Origin: CAWCXF01 sp963799455 | Lineage (GTDB): Bacteria > Pseudomonadota > Alphaproteobacteria > Rhodobacterales > Rhodobacteraceae | Length of the DNA stretch: 64,000 bases | NCBI GenBank assembly: GCA_963799455.1 | Contig: CAWCXF010000006.1 | Span: 62,001-126,000, forward strand | Reading direction: 5' to 3' | In this document: positions 27,400 to 38,687 of the stretch, piece by piece | Layout of the letters: the number at the start of each line of letters is the position of its first letter | Position numbering within the stretch: position 1 is the first letter of the stretch | Translations under genes and position numbers: made by a program | The notes under the pieces: model-generated | The model's database searches: none | Seen by the model: the letters and a program-made list of their open reading frames with translations, nothing else | Told to the model about the DNA's origin: nothing

Positions 27400-27649
27400 G
27401 ATGGTCTCCTGTCCGGCGCGGCACGAAGCGGCGCGCGTATTCCTGGGGGTCGCGGGGCACGAGGAAGTGGCCGTCATGGCCGCCGCCGGCGCCGCCCGAC
27501 CAGTAGCCGGCCTCGACGCGGGTGTAGCCCTCGCCCGGCGGCACGCCGCGGCGGGCGCCGCGCTCGGCGCGCATGACGATGGCCGTCCTGACGGCGAGCA
27601 CGATCAGGATCGAGGCGCAGAGCCCCGCGATGATGGCGCCGGAGGTCAT
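27386..27649 (-). CDS. Small membrane protein between bolA and grxD (87 aa)
   Basis: This 87-aa protein has one N-terminal transmembrane helix (GAIIAGLCASILIVLAVRTA) and a soluble tail with the motif YTRVEAGYWSGGAGGGHDGH and HFLVPRDPQEYARRFVPRR. No family name is recognised. It overlaps bolA by 4 nt at its start and grxD by 14 nt at its end. A place in the bolA-grxD operon is therefore clear, but its part in iron-sulphur handling is only a guess. Confidence 0.68.
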   Translation of the reverse strand: MTSGAIIAGLCASILIVLAVRTAIVMRAERGARRGVPPGEGYTRVEAGYWSGGAGGGHDGHFLVPRDPQEYARRFVPRRTGDHHDRD

Positions 27650-27888
27650 TCGGGCGCCTTGGTGGTCAGCGCGAGCGCGTGCAGCTCGCCCTGCGAGCCG
27701 TCCATCCGGCCCTTGAGGGCCGCGTAGACGGCGCGCTGCTGCTCGACCCGGTTGAGTTCGCGGAAGCTCTCGTCCACGACCTCGGCGGCGTAGTGGTTGC
27801 CGTCGCCCGCGAGGTCGGTGATGGCGATGCGCGCATGGGGGAAGCTCTCGCGGAGCAGATCCTCGATCTCCTGCGCCTGCATGGGCAT
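27646..27888 (-). CDS. BolA family protein
   Basis: This 80-aa BolA-like protein is MPMQAQEIEDLLRESFPHAR in its first helix. It ends the beta-helix core with NHYAAEVVDESFRELNRVEQ, QRAVYAALKGRMDGSQGELH and ALALTTKAP; the C-terminal His is a candidate cluster ligand with the glutaredoxin. BolA/Grx4 heterocomplexes share a [2Fe-2S] cluster. The start at 27886-27888 (or ATG six bases later) fits the family. It heads a cluster with the membrane protein and grxD, downstream of purL on the same strand. Confidence 0.88.
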   Translation of the reverse strand: MPMQAQEIEDLLRESFPHARIAITDLAGDGNHYAAEVVDESFRELNRVEQQRAVYAALKGRMDGSQGELHALALTTKAPE

Positions 27889-27951
27889 GGGCGGTCCTCC
27901 GGCTGGCGGCTCAGATGTAGAGGCGAGGGCGGGGTGGCGCAATGCGCGGGC

Positions 27952-30123
<2,172 letters not shown>

Positions 30124-30176
30124 GAGCGCCTTCTAGGGCGGATGGCGCCGGGGCGGAAGCGCAGGACGAAACGCAC

Positions 30177-30205
30177 AAAAAAAGGCCGAGACGGATGTCT
30201 CGGCC
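30177..30205 (-). terminator. Rho-independent terminator after the LysR gene
   Basis: On the minus strand GGCCGAGAC-ATCC-GTCTCGGCC forms a 9-bp stem with a 4-nt loop, followed directly by seven T residues (A-run 30177-30183 on the plus strand). It lies about 140 nt after the stop of the LysR gene and 54 nt before purL starts, so it separates the two transcripts. Confidence 0.88.
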
Positions 30206-30347
30206 CGAGTCCAACAGGGAGGTCGAAGGGCGTGAGCCCTTCACGATCCCGGCTATAGCCGAGCCGGGCCCGCTTCAAGCAACCAGCGCGCGAGCGCCCG
30301 CTTGGCGGGCATGAGTTGCAAACATGCCTCACTCTGATGCCCGGGAC

Positions 30348-31241
30348 TCAGGCGGCCTGGCGCCGCCTCATGTCGCCGATCTCGGCCACGATGAAGTCGC
30401 GGAAGGCCTGGATCCGGCGCGACTGGCGCAGCTCCTCGGGGTAGGCGAGGAACACCGGCACCTCGCCGCTCTCGACCTCGGGCAGCACGCGCACCAGATC
30501 GGGCTCGTCCTCGGCCATGTAGTCGGGCAGCACGCCGACGCCGAGTCCCGAGAGGATCCCCTGCATCACGCCGAAGTAGTTGTTGACGTGCAGCACGTTG
30601 CCGACGCCGTGGCCGAGCAGGCGCTGCACCAGGCTCGCGCCCGCCGAGACCTGGATCGAGGCCGGATGCTGGCAGATCAGCCGGTGGGCGCCGATCGCCT
30701 CCACGGCCGCGGGCGCGCCGTGGCGGGCGAGGTAGCCGCGCGTGGCGAAGAGCTGCATGCGGATGCTCATCAGGCGCTTCCTCACGAGGTCGGCCTGGGT
30801 CGGCTCCTTCATGCGCACCGCCACGTCGGCCTCTCGCATCGGCAGGTCGATGACGCGCTCCTCCAGCATCAGGTCGATGTTGAGGTCGGGGTAGCGCTCG
30901 TAGAGCCGCGGCAGGCGCGGCATCAGCCACAGCGAGCCGAAGCCCACGGTGGTGGTGACGCGCAGCTCGCCCAGAACCTCCTCCTCGCTGTCGCGGATGC
31001 GCGCGGAGGCCGCGTCGAGGCGCTTGGACATCGAGGAGGTGGCGTCGAACAGAAGCTCGCCCTGCTCGGTCAGGATCAGCCCGCGCGCGTGGCGGTGGAA
31101 CAGCGTCGTGCCGAGCGCCTCCTCGAGCGCGCGGATCTGGCGGCTGACGGCCGACTGGCTGAGGTGCAGCGTGTCGCCCGCATGCGTGAGCGAGCCCGCC
31201 GCGGCGACGGCGTGGAAGACCCGCAGCTTGTCCCAATCCAT
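30348..31241 (-). CDS. LysR family transcriptional regulator
   Basis: A 297-aa LysR-type regulator. The N-terminal winged helix is DWDKLRVFHAVAAAGSLTHA and HLSQSAVSRQIRALEEALGT (residues ~2-50). A linker helix and the periplasmic-binding-like effector domain follow (FGSLWLMPRLPRLYERYPDL, ~100-120; LHVNNYFGVMQGILSGLGVG). It is divergent from the indolepyruvate ferredoxin oxidoreductase gene across a 213-nt gap, the classic layout for a LysR gene controlling its neighbour. The effector is unknown. A good terminator follows it. Confidence 0.93.
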   Translation of the reverse strand: MDWDKLRVFHAVAAAGSLTHAGDTLHLSQSAVSRQIRALEEALGTTLFHRHARGLILTEQGELLFDATSSMSKRLDAASARIRDSEEEVLGELRVTTTVGFGSLWLMPRLPRLYERYPDLNIDLMLEERVIDLPMREADVAVRMKEPTQADLVRKRLMSIRMQLFATRGYLARHGAPAAVEAIGAHRLICQHPASIQVSAGASLVQRLLGHGVGNVLHVNNYFGVMQGILSGLGVGVLPDYMAEDEPDLVRVLPEVESGEVPVFLAYPEELRQSRRIQAFRDFIVAEIGDMRRRQAA

Positions 31242-31454
31242 GACGATGCCTCCGTCGGCCTCGGCCGAACGCCCTTGCGCAAGATCGATGTCGAAACCGC
31301 ATATAGGCCCCGCGGCGCGCGCTGGGAGCGATCCTGATCGAGAAACAACGCTGCGTTCTTAGCACGACCGCGGGATCGGCGCGAATCCCCCTTCATGGGT
31401 CAGCCGTTATGACCTATGTCGAGGTCGAGACCGTGTGTCAGGGAGGTGCGCGCC

Positions 31455-34400
31455 ATGACGATGCAGGACGTGAGGCTGGGCGACCGCTACGACCTCGGGC
31501 GGTCTCCGGTGCTCCTCAACGGCACGCAGGCTCTGGTGCGCCTGATGCTGATGCAGCGCGCGCGCGACGTCGCCGCGGGGCTCGACACGGCCGGCTACGT
31601 CACCGGCTACCGCGGCTCGCCGCTGGGCGCGGTCGATCTCCAGATGGCCCGTGCGAAGGAGTTGCTGGAGGCGAATCGGATCCGCTTCCAGCCGGGGCTC
31701 AACGAGGATCTCGCGGCGACCGCGCTGTGGGGCACGCAGCAGGCCGAGCTCAGGGGCGAGGGCCGCCACGACGGCGTGTTCGGGCTGTGGTATGGCAAGG
31801 GGCCGGGGGTGGACCGCTCGGGCGACGCGATGCGCCACGCCAACATGGCCGGGACGAGCCCGCATGGCGGCGTCATCATGGCGATGGGCGACGACCACAC
31901 CGGCGAGTCCTCCACCACGCTGCACCAGTCCGACTGGGCGATGGTGGACTGCTACATGCCGGTGCTCTCGCCCGCGGGCGTGCAGGAGATCCTCGACTTC
32001 GGCCTCTTCGGCTATGCGCTGTCGCGCTACTCAGGGCTCTGGGTCGGCCTCAAGACGATGAAGGACACGGTGGAGGCGACGTCGGTGGTCCATGGCGACC
32101 CGCACCGGCTGACCTTCAAGACCCCCGACATCGCGCTGCCGCCGGGCGGGCTCGCCATCCGCCTCGGCGACAACCCGGTGGCGCAGGAGGCGCGGATCAT
32201 CGACCACAAGCGCTTCGCGGCCGAAGCCTTCGGGCGCGCCAACCGCTTCGACAGGCGGGTCTGGGGCCGCCCCGGCGCGCGCATCGGCTTCGTGGCGGCG
32301 GGCAAGAACTGGCTCGACCTCAGCCACGCGCTGGAGCTGCTCGGCATCGACGAGGCGGAGGCCGAGCGGCTCGATCTGACCACCTACAAGGTCGGCATGA
32401 CCTGGCCGCTCGACATGGAGAGCTTCCACGACTGGGCCGAGGGGCTCGACCTGATCGTGGTGGTGGAGGAGAAGCGCAAGCTGATCGAGGTCCAGGTCAA
32501 GGAGGCGATCTTCGACGACCGCCGCGGGCGGCGCGTCCACGGCTGGAAGAAGGGCGCCTCGGGGGAGGAGCTGTTCCCGACCCGCTACGCGCTCGACCCG
32601 GTGACGATCGCGCTCAAGCTCGGCGGGATCCTGATCGAGGAGGGGCGGCGCACCGACCGCATCGAGGCGGCGGTGGCCAGGCTCCAGGAGGTCAAGCGCG
32701 CCGACAACGCGACCGACCTCGCCGAGCGCAAGCCCTACTTCTGCTCGGGCTGCCCGCACAACACCAGCACCCGCGTGCCCGAGGGGAGCTTGGGCTACGC
32801 GGGCGTCGGCTGCCACTACATGGCCGTGTGGATGGACCGGGACAACGTGTCCTTCGCCCAGATGGGGGGCGAGGGCGCCAACTGGATCGGGGAGGCGCCG
32901 TTCTCGAAGCGCAACCACGTCTTCCAGAACCTCGGCGACGGCACCTACAACCACTCGGGCGTCCAGGCGATCCGCGCCGCACTCGCGGCGGGCACCAACA
33001 TCACCTTCAAGATCCTCTACAACGACGCCGTGGCGATGACGGGCGGCCAGCCCAACGAGGGCGGCCTGAACGCCTACCGCATCGTGGACGAGCTGCGCGC
33101 GATGGGCGTGCCCACGATCCGGGTGGTCCACGACGCCAAGGAGGAGATCGACCTCTCGCGCTTCCCCAAGGGGATTCCGGTGGCGGAGCGCGCCGAGATG
33201 GAGCGCGTCCAGCGCGAGCTGCGCGAGAGCCCTGGCGTGTCGGCCATCGTCTACATCCAGACCTGCGCCGCCGAGAAGCGCAGGCGGCGCAAGAAGGGCG
33301 CCTTCCCCGACCCCGACCGCCGCGTCTTCATCAACACGGACGTCTGCGAGGGCTGCGGCGACTGCGGCGTGCAGTCGAACTGCGTGTCCTTGGTCCCGGT
33401 GGACACCGAGCTGGGGCGCAAGCGCGCGATCGACCAGTCGTCGTGCAACAAGGACTTCTCCTGCCTCGACGGCTTCTGCCCCTCCTTCGTCACCGTGGAG
33501 GGGGCGAAGATCCGACGCGAGGCCACCGTGGCCGTGGAGATCGGCGACCTGCCCGAGCCGACGCTGCCCGCGATCGAGGGCACGCACAACGTCGTCATCA
33601 CCGGCGTCGGCGGCACCGGCGTGGTGACGGTGGGCGCGATCCTGACGATGGCCGCGCATCTGGAGGGCAAGGGCGCCGGCATGATCGAGATGGCGGGGCT
33701 CGCGCAGAAGGGCGGGGCCGTGCACATCCACTGCCGCATCGCGGAGAGGCCCGAGGACATCACCGCGATCCGCGTCGCCACCGGCGAGGCGCACGCCGTC
33801 GTCGGCGGCGACATGGTGACGACGGCGGGCGCCAAGACGCTGGGGCTGATGCGCACCGGCCAGACCGGCGCCGTCGTCAACAGCCACGAGATCATCACCG
33901 GCGACTTCACGCGCGACGGCGAGTTCCGTCTGCCGACCGAGCGGCTGCGGCTGACGCTGGAGGCGCGGCTGAAGGACCGCGTGGCGTTCTTCGACGCCCA
34001 GGCGCTCGCCAAGGCGCTGCTCGGGGACTCGATCTTCTCCAACATGATGATCCTCGGGGCGGCCTGGCAGATGGGGCTGGTGCCGCTGTCGGAGGAGGCG
34101 ATCCTGAAGGCGGTCGAGATCAACGGCGCGGCCGTCGAGGGAAACCGACGCGCCTTCGAGATCGGGCGCTGGGCGATCGTCCACCCGCAGGCGGCCGAGC
34201 GCGCGAGCAGGCCGGGCGTGGTCGAGATGCCCAAGAGCCCGGAGGAGCGGATCGCCTTCCGCGAGCGGCACCTGACCGACTACCAGGACGCGGCCTACGC
34301 CCGGCGCTACCGCGCGATGGTGGACCGCTTCGAGGAGCCGCGCCTGCGCGAGGCGGTGGCGATGGGCTACCACAAGCTGCTGGCCCACAAGGACGAGTAC

Positions 34401-34859
34401 GAGGTCGCGCGGCTCCATCTGGAGACGCGCAGGCGGGCCGAGGCCGAGTTCGAGGGCGATCTCAAGCTCACCTATCACCTGGCGCCGCCGATGATCTCGG
34501 GCACCGACGCGAAGGGCCGGCCGAGGAAGAGGGCGTTCGGTCCATGGATCGAGCGCCAATGGCCCCGCCTCGCCGCGATGAAGCGGCTGCGGGGCACGGC
34601 GCTCGACCCGTTCCGCCACGGCGCGGATCGGCGCCTGGAGCGCGCGCTGATCGCGCAGTACGAGCGCGACATGGAGGAGGTCGCCCGCCTCGCGCCGGGC
34701 AACCTCGACGCGGCCGTGGCGCTCGCCGAGCTGCCGCTCCAGATCCGCGGCTTCGGGCCCGTGAAGGCGGCGAACGCCGAGAAGGCGGCGCTGCGGCGCG
34801 AGGAGCTGCTGGCGGCGCTGCGCGCGGGCGAGGGGCCCGCGAGGCAGGCGGCGGAGTGA
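31455..34859 (+). CDS. Indolepyruvate ferredoxin oxidoreductase, fused single chain
   Basis: This 1134-aa enzyme oxidatively decarboxylates aryl (indole-, phenyl-) pyruvates to the acyl-CoA with ferredoxin, in aromatic amino acid breakdown. The alpha and gamma functions are fused. The N-terminal pyrimidine domain has VTGYRGSPLGAVDLQMARAK. The middle ThDP part has YFCSGCPHNTSTRVPEGSLG and AQMGGEGANWIGEAPFSKRN. Iron-sulphur cysteines are NTDVCEGCGDCGVQSNCVSL and SSCNKDFSCLDGFCPSF. The gamma domain has VITGVGGTGVVTVGAILTMA near residue 715. ATG 31455 with GGAGGTG upstream is preferred to an in-frame upstream start. A divergent LysR gene lies upstream. Confidence 0.93.
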   Translation: MTMQDVRLGDRYDLGRSPVLLNGTQALVRLMLMQRARDVAAGLDTAGYVTGYRGSPLGAVDLQMARAKELLEANRIRFQPGLNEDLAATALWGTQQAELRGEGRHDGVFGLWYGKGPGVDRSGDAMRHANMAGTSPHGGVIMAMGDDHTGESSTTLHQSDWAMVDCYMPVLSPAGVQEILDFGLFGYALSRYSGLWVGLKTMKDTVEATSVVHGDPHRLTFKTPDIALPPGGLAIRLGDNPVAQEARIIDHKRFAAEAFGRANRFDRRVWGRPGARIGFVAAGKNWLDLSHALELLGIDEAEAERLDLTTYKVGMTWPLDMESFHDWAEGLDLIVVVEEKRKLIEVQVKEAIFDDRRGRRVHGWKKGASGEELFPTRYALDPVTIALKLGGILIEEGRRTDRIEAAVARLQEVKRADNATDLAERKPYFCSGCPHNTSTRVPEGSLGYAGVGCHYMAVWMDRDNVSFAQMGGEGANWIGEAPFSKRNHVFQNLGDGTYNHSGVQAIRAALAAGTNITFKILYNDAVAMTGGQPNEGGLNAYRIVDELRAMGVPTIRVVHDAKEEIDLSRFPKGIPVAERAEMERVQRELRESPGVSAIVYIQTCAAEKRRRRKKGAFPDPDRRVFINTDVCEGCGDCGVQSNCVSLVPVDTELGRKRAIDQSSCNKDFSCLDGFCPSFVTVEGAKIRREATVAVEIGDLPEPTLPAIEGTHNVVITGVGGTGVVTVGAILTMAAHLEGKGAGMIEMAGLAQKGGAVHIHCRIAERPEDITAIRVATGEAHAVVGGDMVTTAGAKTLGLMRTGQTGAVVNSHEIITGDFTRDGEFRLPTERLRLTLEARLKDRVAFFDAQALAKALLGDSIFSNMMILGAAWQMGLVPLSEEAILKAVEINGAAVEGNRRAFEIGRWAIVHPQAAERASRPGVVEMPKSPEERIAFRERHLTDYQDAAYARRYRAMVDRFEEPRLREAVAMGYHKLLAHKDEYEVARLHLETRRRAEAEFEGDLKLTYHLAPPMISGTDAKGRPRKRAFGPWIERQWPRLAAMKRLRGTALDPFRHGADRRLERALIAQYERDMEEVARLAPGNLDAAVALAELPLQIRGFGPVKAANAEKAALRREELLAALRAGEGPARQAAE

Positions 34860-35324
34860 TGCGCCCTCCCACGAGGCTCGTGGCCCCCCAGGGTGCAGCC
34901 GCCGCCTATGCCATGAGGAGCGCGGTCCGCCCGACCGAGCGGCGCGACAGGAGGGTGATCGGGGGCGCCGTGACGTGGGCTGGAGCACCCCGAGGCGCCC
35001 TGCGGCGCTCCGTGCCGGGAGCCGGATCGCCCACCGCAGCCGCGGCGCCGTGAGGGCCTTCGGCGTCGGCGGGCGTCCGTGGATCCCGGCGACGCGATGG
35101 TCCGACGGGCTGGCAGGGCTCTCCAGCCGCGGCCGGGGCGACGAGGCGCCTCGCCGTGATGCGCGTCGCCCTCGCGGTGGTCCTCGGCCCGCGGTGCGCG
35201 CACCCTTCCCGCCGCTGCGGGCGCTCCCGCCGCCGCGGGCGCTCCCGCCGCCGCGCCGCGTGGCCTTGCGCGTTGCCCACGGCGCTTCTAGGCCCGCGTC
35301 GAGGGTTCGCGGAGGGGCTGCGGC
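34860..35324. other. 465-nt gap between the ferredoxin oxidoreductase gene and murI
   Basis: No gene, RNA or strong promoter could be supported. A GC-rich doublet of GGGCGCTCCCGCCGCCGC is repeated twice at about 35219-35254. Frames are open but have Arg/Pro/Gly-rich composition without conserved features. Confidence 0.5.
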
Positions 35325-36134
35325 ATGGCGTTGGGGATGTTCGACAGCGGGCTCGGCGGGCTCACGGTGCTGGGCGCCGTGGCGGGCAAGCTGCCCGAGC
35401 TGCCCATCGTCTACTACGGCGACAACGCGAACACGCCCTATGGCACGCGCACGCCAGACCGGGTGCACGAGCTGACGCGCCGTGGGGTGGAGGATCTCTG
35501 GGCGCGGGGCTGCGACCTCGTGGTGCTCGCCTGCAACACCGCCTCGGCCGTGGCGCTCAGACGGATGCAGGAGGCGGGCGTGCCCGAGGGCAAGCGCGTG
35601 CTGGGCGTGTTCGTGCCGCTGATCGAGGCGCTGACCGAGCGGCGCTGGGGCGACAACTCGCCCCCGCGCGAGGTGGCGGTGCGCAACGTCGCGCTCTTCG
35701 CCACGCCCGCGACGGTGGCCTCGCGCGCGTTCCAGCGCGAGCTGGCGTTCCGCGCCATCGGCGTGGACGTCGAGGCCCAGGCCTGCGGCGGCGTGGTGGA
35801 CGCGATCGAGGAGGGCGACCTGATCCTCGCAGAGGCGCTCGCGCGCTCCCATGTCGAGGCGCTCAAGCGCAAGATGCCGCGGCCCGACGCGGCGGTGCTC
35901 GGCTGCACGCACTATCCGCTGATCGAGGCGGCGTTCCAGGACGCGCTCGGCGCGCAGGTCGCGGTCTACTCGCAGCCGTCGCTGGTGGCCGAGAGCCTCG
36001 CCGACTACCTCGCGCGCCACCCCGGCATGGCGGGCGGCGGCGAGACCGCCTTTTTGACCACCGGCGACCCGCGGCGCGTGTCCGACCGCGCGACCCAGTT
36101 CCTGCGCCGCCCCGTGGCCTTCGAGGCGGCCTGA
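35325..36134 (+). CDS. murI: Glutamate racemase
   Basis: Produces D-glutamate for peptidoglycan. The 269-aa product begins ALGMFDSGLGGLTVLGAVAG, with the aspartate of the DSGxGG motif, followed by IVYYGDNANTPYGTRTPDRV. The two catalytic cysteines are in VVLACNTASAVALRRM (residues ~66-80) and AVLGCTHYPLIEAAFQDALG (~187-206). The length is normal. It stands alone, upstream of a 332-nt gap before argC. Confidence 0.94.
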   Translation: MALGMFDSGLGGLTVLGAVAGKLPELPIVYYGDNANTPYGTRTPDRVHELTRRGVEDLWARGCDLVVLACNTASAVALRRMQEAGVPEGKRVLGVFVPLIEALTERRWGDNSPPREVAVRNVALFATPATVASRAFQRELAFRAIGVDVEAQACGGVVDAIEEGDLILAEALARSHVEALKRKMPRPDAAVLGCTHYPLIEAAFQDALGAQVAVYSQPSLVAESLADYLARHPGMAGGGETAFLTTGDPRRVSDRATQFLRRPVAFEAA

Positions 36135-36466
36135 GCCGGCGCGCGCTCCGCCCGGGCGGTCGGCAGCCTCTCGACCTTCACGGCGCCCCCGGCGCGGACG
36201 CGACCGGGATCGGCTGCCGATCCTTCTCCTCCACCATCCCGCCGCCCGGGCCGCCTCCTGCCGCTTTGACCCCGCGATCGGCTGGCTTCCGGCCTTCGCG
36301 GCTGCTTCGAGGGGCGCCCTTCCCCCCCCTCACCTCGGCCCGCGGCCCTCCGTGCTCACGAGGTGGCCTGACGCTCGTCGGAGCCGACGGCGCCCGATGC
36401 GGCGGTCCTCCCTGAGCGCGGCCGCTTGCGTTTGCCTGTCCGCGTCCGGGGGCGTATGTCGCGGCC
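36135..36466. other. 332-nt gap between murI and argC
   Basis: No gene was found. There is no obvious terminator, although GC-rich hairpins such as the GATCGGCTGCCGATC stretch near 36210 could stop or pause transcription. No clear promoter for argC is seen. Confidence 0.45.
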
Positions 36467-37504
36467 ATGACCGCCGACATCGTTCCCGCCGCCGTCCTGG
36501 GCGCGTCCGGATACACGGGCGCCGAGCTGATCCGGCTGATCGCCGGGCACCCGACGATCCGCATCGCGGCGCTGGCCGCCGACCGACGCGCCGGGTCGGC
36601 GATGGCCGAGGTCTTCCCGCATCTGCGGCACCTGGACCTGCCCCGGCTCGTGCGGATCGAGGAGATCGACTTCGGCGCCGTCGGCCTGGCGTTCTGCGCC
36701 CTGCCGCACGCCACCTCGCAAGGCGTGATCGCGGGGCTGCCGCCGGGTCTGCGCATCGTGGATCTCTCGGCCGACTTCCGGCTGCGCGACCCGGCCGCCT
36801 ACGAGCGCTGGTACGGCAAGCCGCACGCCGCGCCGGAGCTGCAAGGCGAGGCGGTCTACGGCCTGACCGAGTTCTACCGCGAGGCCATCGCGTCCGCGCG
36901 CCTCGTCGCCTGCACCGGCTGCAACGTCGCCACCGCCCTCTTCGCGCTGCTGCCGCCGCTCGAGGCGGGCGTGATCGACCCAGACGACGTCGTGGTGGAC
37001 CTGCTCTGCGGCGTCTCGGGGGCGGGCCGCTCGCTCAGGGAGCCCTTTCTGCACGCCGAGCTGTCGGAGGGGGCGCACGCCTATGGCGCGGGCGGCACGC
37101 ACCGCCATCTGGGCGAGCTCGACCAGGAGCTGTCGCGCGTTGCGGGCCGCGAGGTCCGCATTCGCTTCACCCCGCATCTCGCTCCGTTCAATCGCGGAAT
37201 CCTCGGGACGACCTACGTCGCGGGCGACGCGGGCGCGGTCCATGCGGCGCTCGCCGAGCGCTACGCGCACGAGCCCTTCCTGCACGTCCTGCCGCTGGGC
37301 GAGACGCCCTCGACGCACCACGTCCGCGGCTCGAACCACGTCCATCTAGGCGTCGTGCGCGACCGGCTCGAAGGCCGGGCGCTGATCGTCTCCGCGCTCG
37401 ACAACTTGACCAAGGGATCCTCTGGACAGGCGCTCCAGAACGCCAACATCATGCTCGGCATCGAGGAGACGGCGGGGCTGACCATGGCGCCGCTGTTCCC
37501 GTGA
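36467..37504 (+). CDS. argC: N-acetyl-gamma-glutamyl-phosphate reductase
   Basis: The third step of arginine synthesis, reducing N-acetylglutamyl phosphate with NADPH. The 345-aa product begins IVPAAVLGASGYTGAELIRL (Rossmann fold). The active-site cysteine region is RLVACTGCNVATALFALLP (residues ~145-163), with CTGCN in place of the more common PGCYPT. It continues LLCGVSGAGRSLREPFLHAE, VRIRFTPHLAPFNRGILGTT and NLTKGSSGQALQNANIML at the end. ccmE follows 22 nt later, so the two probably share a transcript. Biosynthetic argC and a catabolic arginine deiminase operon occur in the same window. Confidence 0.93.
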   Translation: MTADIVPAAVLGASGYTGAELIRLIAGHPTIRIAALAADRRAGSAMAEVFPHLRHLDLPRLVRIEEIDFGAVGLAFCALPHATSQGVIAGLPPGLRIVDLSADFRLRDPAAYERWYGKPHAAPELQGEAVYGLTEFYREAIASARLVACTGCNVATALFALLPPLEAGVIDPDDVVVDLLCGVSGAGRSLREPFLHAELSEGAHAYGAGGTHRHLGELDQELSRVAGREVRIRFTPHLAPFNRGILGTTYVAGDAGAVHAALAERYAHEPFLHVLPLGETPSTHHVRGSNHVHLGVVRDRLEGRALIVSALDNLTKGSSGQALQNANIMLGIEETAGLTMAPLFP

Positions 37505-37526
37505 GGAGGGCCGTGAGGGAGACGCC

Positions 37527-37988
37527 ATGAAGGGGCTCAAGAAGCGCCGTCGCATCCAGGTCGTGGCGCTCGCGGCCGTCGCGCTCGCGGGCTCCACGGC
37601 GCTGATCGGCGTCGCCATGCGCGACGGCATCTCCTTCTTCCGCTCGCCCTCCGAGGTGGCCGAGGCGCCGCCGGGGCCGCGCGAGACCTTCCGCATCGGC
37701 GGTCTCGTCGAGGAGGGCTCGCTGGTGGAGGAGGGAACCACCGTGCGATTCGTCGTGACCGACGGCGGCGCGGGGGTGCCCGTCGTCTACACCGGGCAGC
37801 GGCCCGACCTCTTCGGCGAGGGCGAGGGCGTGGTGGCAATGGGCCGGCTGACGGGCGGCACCTTCGAGGCGACCGAGATCCTGGCCAAGCACGACGAGAA
37901 GTACATGCCCCGCGAGGTGGTGGACGCGCTCGAGGCGCAAGGCGTCTACCGGCCCTCCGAGGGCGGGGACGCGCCGCTCACGGACTGA
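37527..37988 (+). CDS. ccmE: Cytochrome c maturation chaperone CcmE
   Basis: This 153-aa periplasmic haem chaperone is anchored by one N-terminal helix (RIQVVALAAVALAGSTALIG, after KGLKKRRR). The beta-barrel domain shows FRIGGLVEEGSLVEEGTTVR, VPVVYTGQRPDLFGEGEGVV and FEATEILAKHDEKYMPREVV, where the His of HDEKYMP is the covalent haem attachment site. Start ATG 37527 has GGGAGA upstream. Located directly after argC; the other ccm genes are outside the window. Confidence 0.95.
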   Translation: MKGLKKRRRIQVVALAAVALAGSTALIGVAMRDGISFFRSPSEVAEAPPGPRETFRIGGLVEEGSLVEEGTTVRFVVTDGGAGVPVVYTGQRPDLFGEGEGVVAMGRLTGGTFEATEILAKHDEKYMPREVVDALEAQGVYRPSEGGDAPLTD

Positions 37989-38024
37989 TCCCCCGAGGGC
38001 GGCGCACGCTGCCCTTTCGGCCCG

Positions 38025-38032
38025 TTAACCGT
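38025..38032 (+). promoter_or_regulatory. Possible CtrA half-site upstream of the lysis cassette
   Basis: TTAACCGT resembles the CtrA half-site TTAACCAT described in alphaproteobacteria and lies 44 nt before the endolysin start. In Rhodobacter, gene transfer agent lysis genes depend on CtrA, so the position is notable. A single mismatched half-site is weak evidence. Confidence 0.3.
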
Positions 38033-38048
38033 CACAGGCGATCTTCCG

Positions 38049-38067
38049 CCCCGTTTTCGCAACGGGG
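38049..38067 (+). promoter_or_regulatory. Stem-loop covering the endolysin ribosome site
   Basis: CCCCGTT-TTCGC-AACGGGG makes a 7-bp stem with a 5-nt loop. The 3' arm overlaps the purine-rich stretch GGGGGTGGGG that must serve as Shine-Dalgarno for the ATG at 38076. Folding could limit endolysin translation. Confidence 0.45.
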
Positions 38068-38075
38068 GTGGGGCC

Positions 38076-38687
38076 ATGCGCGACGTGCGCCGGATAGCCG
38101 AGGAGATCGTCGCCCGGGAAGGCGGCTACGTGAACGACCCCGACGATCCGGGGGGGGCGACCAATCACGGCGTCACCATCGGGACGATGCGCCGGCTGGG
38201 GCTCGACCTCACCGGCGACGGACGGGTGACGACGGCCGACGTGCAGCGCCTGACGCGCGCGCAGGCGGTCGAGATCTTCCTGCAGCACTACTACGAGCGG
38301 CCCGGCATCGGCCGCCTGCCGGAGCCGCTCCGGGCGCCGTGCTTCGACATGTATGTCAACGCGGGATCGAACGCGGTCAAGATCCTCCAGCGCCTTCTCA
38401 ACGCGATGGATCAGCCCGTCTCGGTGGACGGCGTGATCGGACCGCTCACGGCGGGCGCGGCGCACCGCGCGGCCGAGGCGGCGCCCGGCCACATCGCCGA
38501 CGCCTACGGCATCGCGCGGCGCAACTACTACTACGGGCTCGGCGACGCGCGACCCGGCTTGCGCAAGTTCGCGCGCAGGCGCGACGGCGGCAAGGGCGGC
38601 TGGATCGTGCGCGCCGAGACGTTCATCTCTCCGCGCTTCCGCCTCAGCGACGCGCAGCACCGGACGAGGGTGGCGAGATGGGCCTGA
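38076..38687 (+). CDS. Peptidoglycan muramidase (endolysin), glycosyl hydrolase 108 type
   Basis: This 203-aa phage-type lysozyme starts IAEEIVAREGGYVNDPDDPG with GATNHGVTIGTMRRLGLDL; the Glu in REGGYVNDPDDPGG is the family's catalytic residue. There is no signal peptide, so it needs a holin to reach the wall. Residues ~60-130 (VQRLTRAQAVEIFLQHYYER, PCFDMYVNAGSNAVKILQRL) and the peptidoglycan-binding-like GPLTAGAAHRAAEA complete it. It overlaps the holin gene by 10 nt and is the first of five overlapping genes. Homologues with a neighbouring holin release gene transfer agent particles in Rhodobacter; that function here is inferred. Confidence 0.9.
   Translation: MRDVRRIAEEIVAREGGYVNDPDDPGGATNHGVTIGTMRRLGLDLTGDGRVTTADVQRLTRAQAVEIFLQHYYERPGIGRLPEPLRAPCFDMYVNAGSNAVKILQRLLNAMDQPVSVDGVIGPLTAGAAHRAAEAAPGHIADAYGIARRNYYYGLGDARPGLRKFARRRDGGKGGWIVRAETFISPRFRLSDAQHRTRVARWA

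Noticed and set aside
32031..36020. 1300-codon minus-strand open frame opposite the ferredoxin oxidoreductase and murI
   Set aside because: Artefact of high GC; the plus-strand products have clear cofactor and active-site motifs.
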